Assembly (NCBI RefSeq): GCF_024746795.1
Contig: NZ_CP080524.1
Location: 1,900,001 to 1,964,000 of the forward strand
DNA from: Mesorhizobium sp. AR10
Lineage (GTDB): Bacteria > Pseudomonadota > Alphaproteobacteria > Rhizobiales > Rhizobiaceae
Direction of reading: 5' to 3'
Length of the DNA stretch: 64,000 nucleotides
Part shown: positions 63,436 through 64,000 of the stretch, in pieces
Layout: each line of letters starts with the position of its first letter
Position numbering within the stretch: the first letter of the stretch is position 1
Translations under genes and position numbers: made by a program
The notes under the pieces: generated by a model
The model's database searches: none
The model's input: only the letters and a program-made list of their open reading frames with translations
Told to the model about the DNA's origin: nothing

Positions 63436-64000
63436 CTACTTGATCAGCGGCAGCAGCGTTTCGGCGTTGATGCGCATCTGGTCGGTGTAGAATTTCTCCG
63501 TGAGCACGCTGGAGCCATGGTCCTGAATGAATTTCAGCTGCTCGGGCGAGATGTCGACCGGGTTGCGTTCGACCATGTCGGGATAGGGTGCGGCCGGCGT
63601 GCGATCGACCGGGGCGACGAACTCGTTGGTCAGCGCGCCGTCATAGCCGACCTCCCTCAGCGTCGCGATGATCTTCGGCCAGTCGATCTGCCCGAGACCG
63701 GCGGCGAAGCGGTTGTTGTCGGCGACATGGAAGTCGAACAGGCGCTTGCCGACCTGGCGGATGGCGTCATAGACGTTAAATTCTTCCATATGGATGTGGT
63801 AGGCGTCGAGGCAGACGCCGCATTCAGGGCTGACCGCGTCAGCCAGCGCCAGCGCCTGGGCGCCGCGGTTGAACAGATAGGTCTCGAAGCGGTTGAGTGG
63901 CTCGACCGCGATCTTGACGCCGACCTTCTTGGCGTGGGTGAAGCATTCCCGGGTGGCGTCGACGACCCATTTCCATTCCTCTTCCTCGGTGCCGTCAGGC
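63436..64000 (-). CDS. Sugar phosphate isomerase/epimerase-like TIM-barrel protein (5' end outside window)
   Basis: The C-terminal 187 codons are present; the start lies beyond position 64000. The frame runs on through the window edge with the metal-site sequences PECGVCLDAYHIHMEEF and FDFHVADNNRFAAGLGQIDW typical of xylose-isomerase-like epimerases. First gene seen of the leftward sugar-acid operon, 56 bases before the dehydratase gene. Confidence 0.87.
   Translation of the reverse strand, partial: PDGTEEEEWKWVVDATRECFTHAKKVGVKIAVEPLNRFETYLFNRGAQALALADAVSPECGVCLDAYHIHMEEFNVYDAIRQVGKRLFDFHVADNNRFAAGLGQIDWPKIIATLREVGYDGALTNEFVAPVDRTPAAPYPDMVERNPVDISPEQLKFIQDHGSSVLTEKFYTDQMRINAETLLPLIK

Overview
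The window comes from a high-GC alphaproteobacterium of the Hyphomicrobiales, most likely Mesorhizobium or a close relative. The basis is the 3' end of a ribosomal operon (23S, 5S, then initiator tRNA), the density of ABC uptake systems with dedicated catabolic genes and GntR/AraC/DeoR/TetR regulators, and a palindromic dispersed repeat of a rhizobial type. The genus is an inference. No CRISPR array, integrase, transposase or prophage gene was seen.

Layout. 1-1145: 3' part of 23S rRNA, 5S rRNA and tRNA-fMet, with terminators. 1471-8882: a CUT1-type sugar ABC operon (binding protein, two permeases, ATPase) that ends in an unusual oxidoreductase/aldo-keto reductase fusion, with a divergent AraC regulator. 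9207-20965: what looks like a complete D-apiose pathway: a CUT2 ABC transporter with a DUF2291 lipoprotein, D-apiose dehydrogenase, D-apionate lactonase, D-apionate oxidoisomerase, 3-oxo-isoapionate kinase and a RuBisCO-like protein, plus a FadR-type regulator. A shared 16-bp operator-like motif lies before three of its transcription units. 21035-36774: an amine-utilisation cluster built on gamma-glutamylation logic (PotFGHI-like transporter, PuuA-, PuuB- and PuuC-like enzymes and a cytoplasmic gamma-glutamyltranspeptidase). It also carries two GT-B glycosyltransferase-like paralogues that lack the usual N-terminal catalytic His, three tandem small cupins, a GntR regulator with two winged helices, and a DeoR regulator. 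This is the best candidate for an undescribed pathway.

36776-44338: a dipeptide/oligopeptide ABC operon ending in a predicted aminothiazoline-carboxylate hydrolase, with a divergent M24 peptidase. One of its ATPases carries a palindromic repeat translated in frame. 44368-47661: a cupin, a TIM-barrel protein and a Tm-1-like ATP-binding protein, together the bacterial counterparts of the two halves of plant Tm-1, with a divergent TetR regulator. 48020-53672: a CUT1-like ABC operon with two different ATPases and a 73-residue membrane protein. 53686-60403: a periplasmic cupin, AraC/MFS and TetR/SDR divergent pairs, a GFA-like zinc protein, an amidase and a small exported protein. 60448-64000: a sugar-acid type operon (TIM-barrel isomerase cut by the window end, enolase-superfamily dehydratase, GntR regulator, 2-hydroxyacid dehydrogenase).

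Two themes recur. In five of the six ABC systems a hairpin or palindromic repeat sits directly after the binding-protein gene and before the next membrane-component gene, as expected for differential expression of binding protein and permease. Palindromes of the form TGGT-N3-ACCA, typical of FadR-type regulators, lie before both the peptide operon and the two-ATPase operon, so the two may share a regulator.
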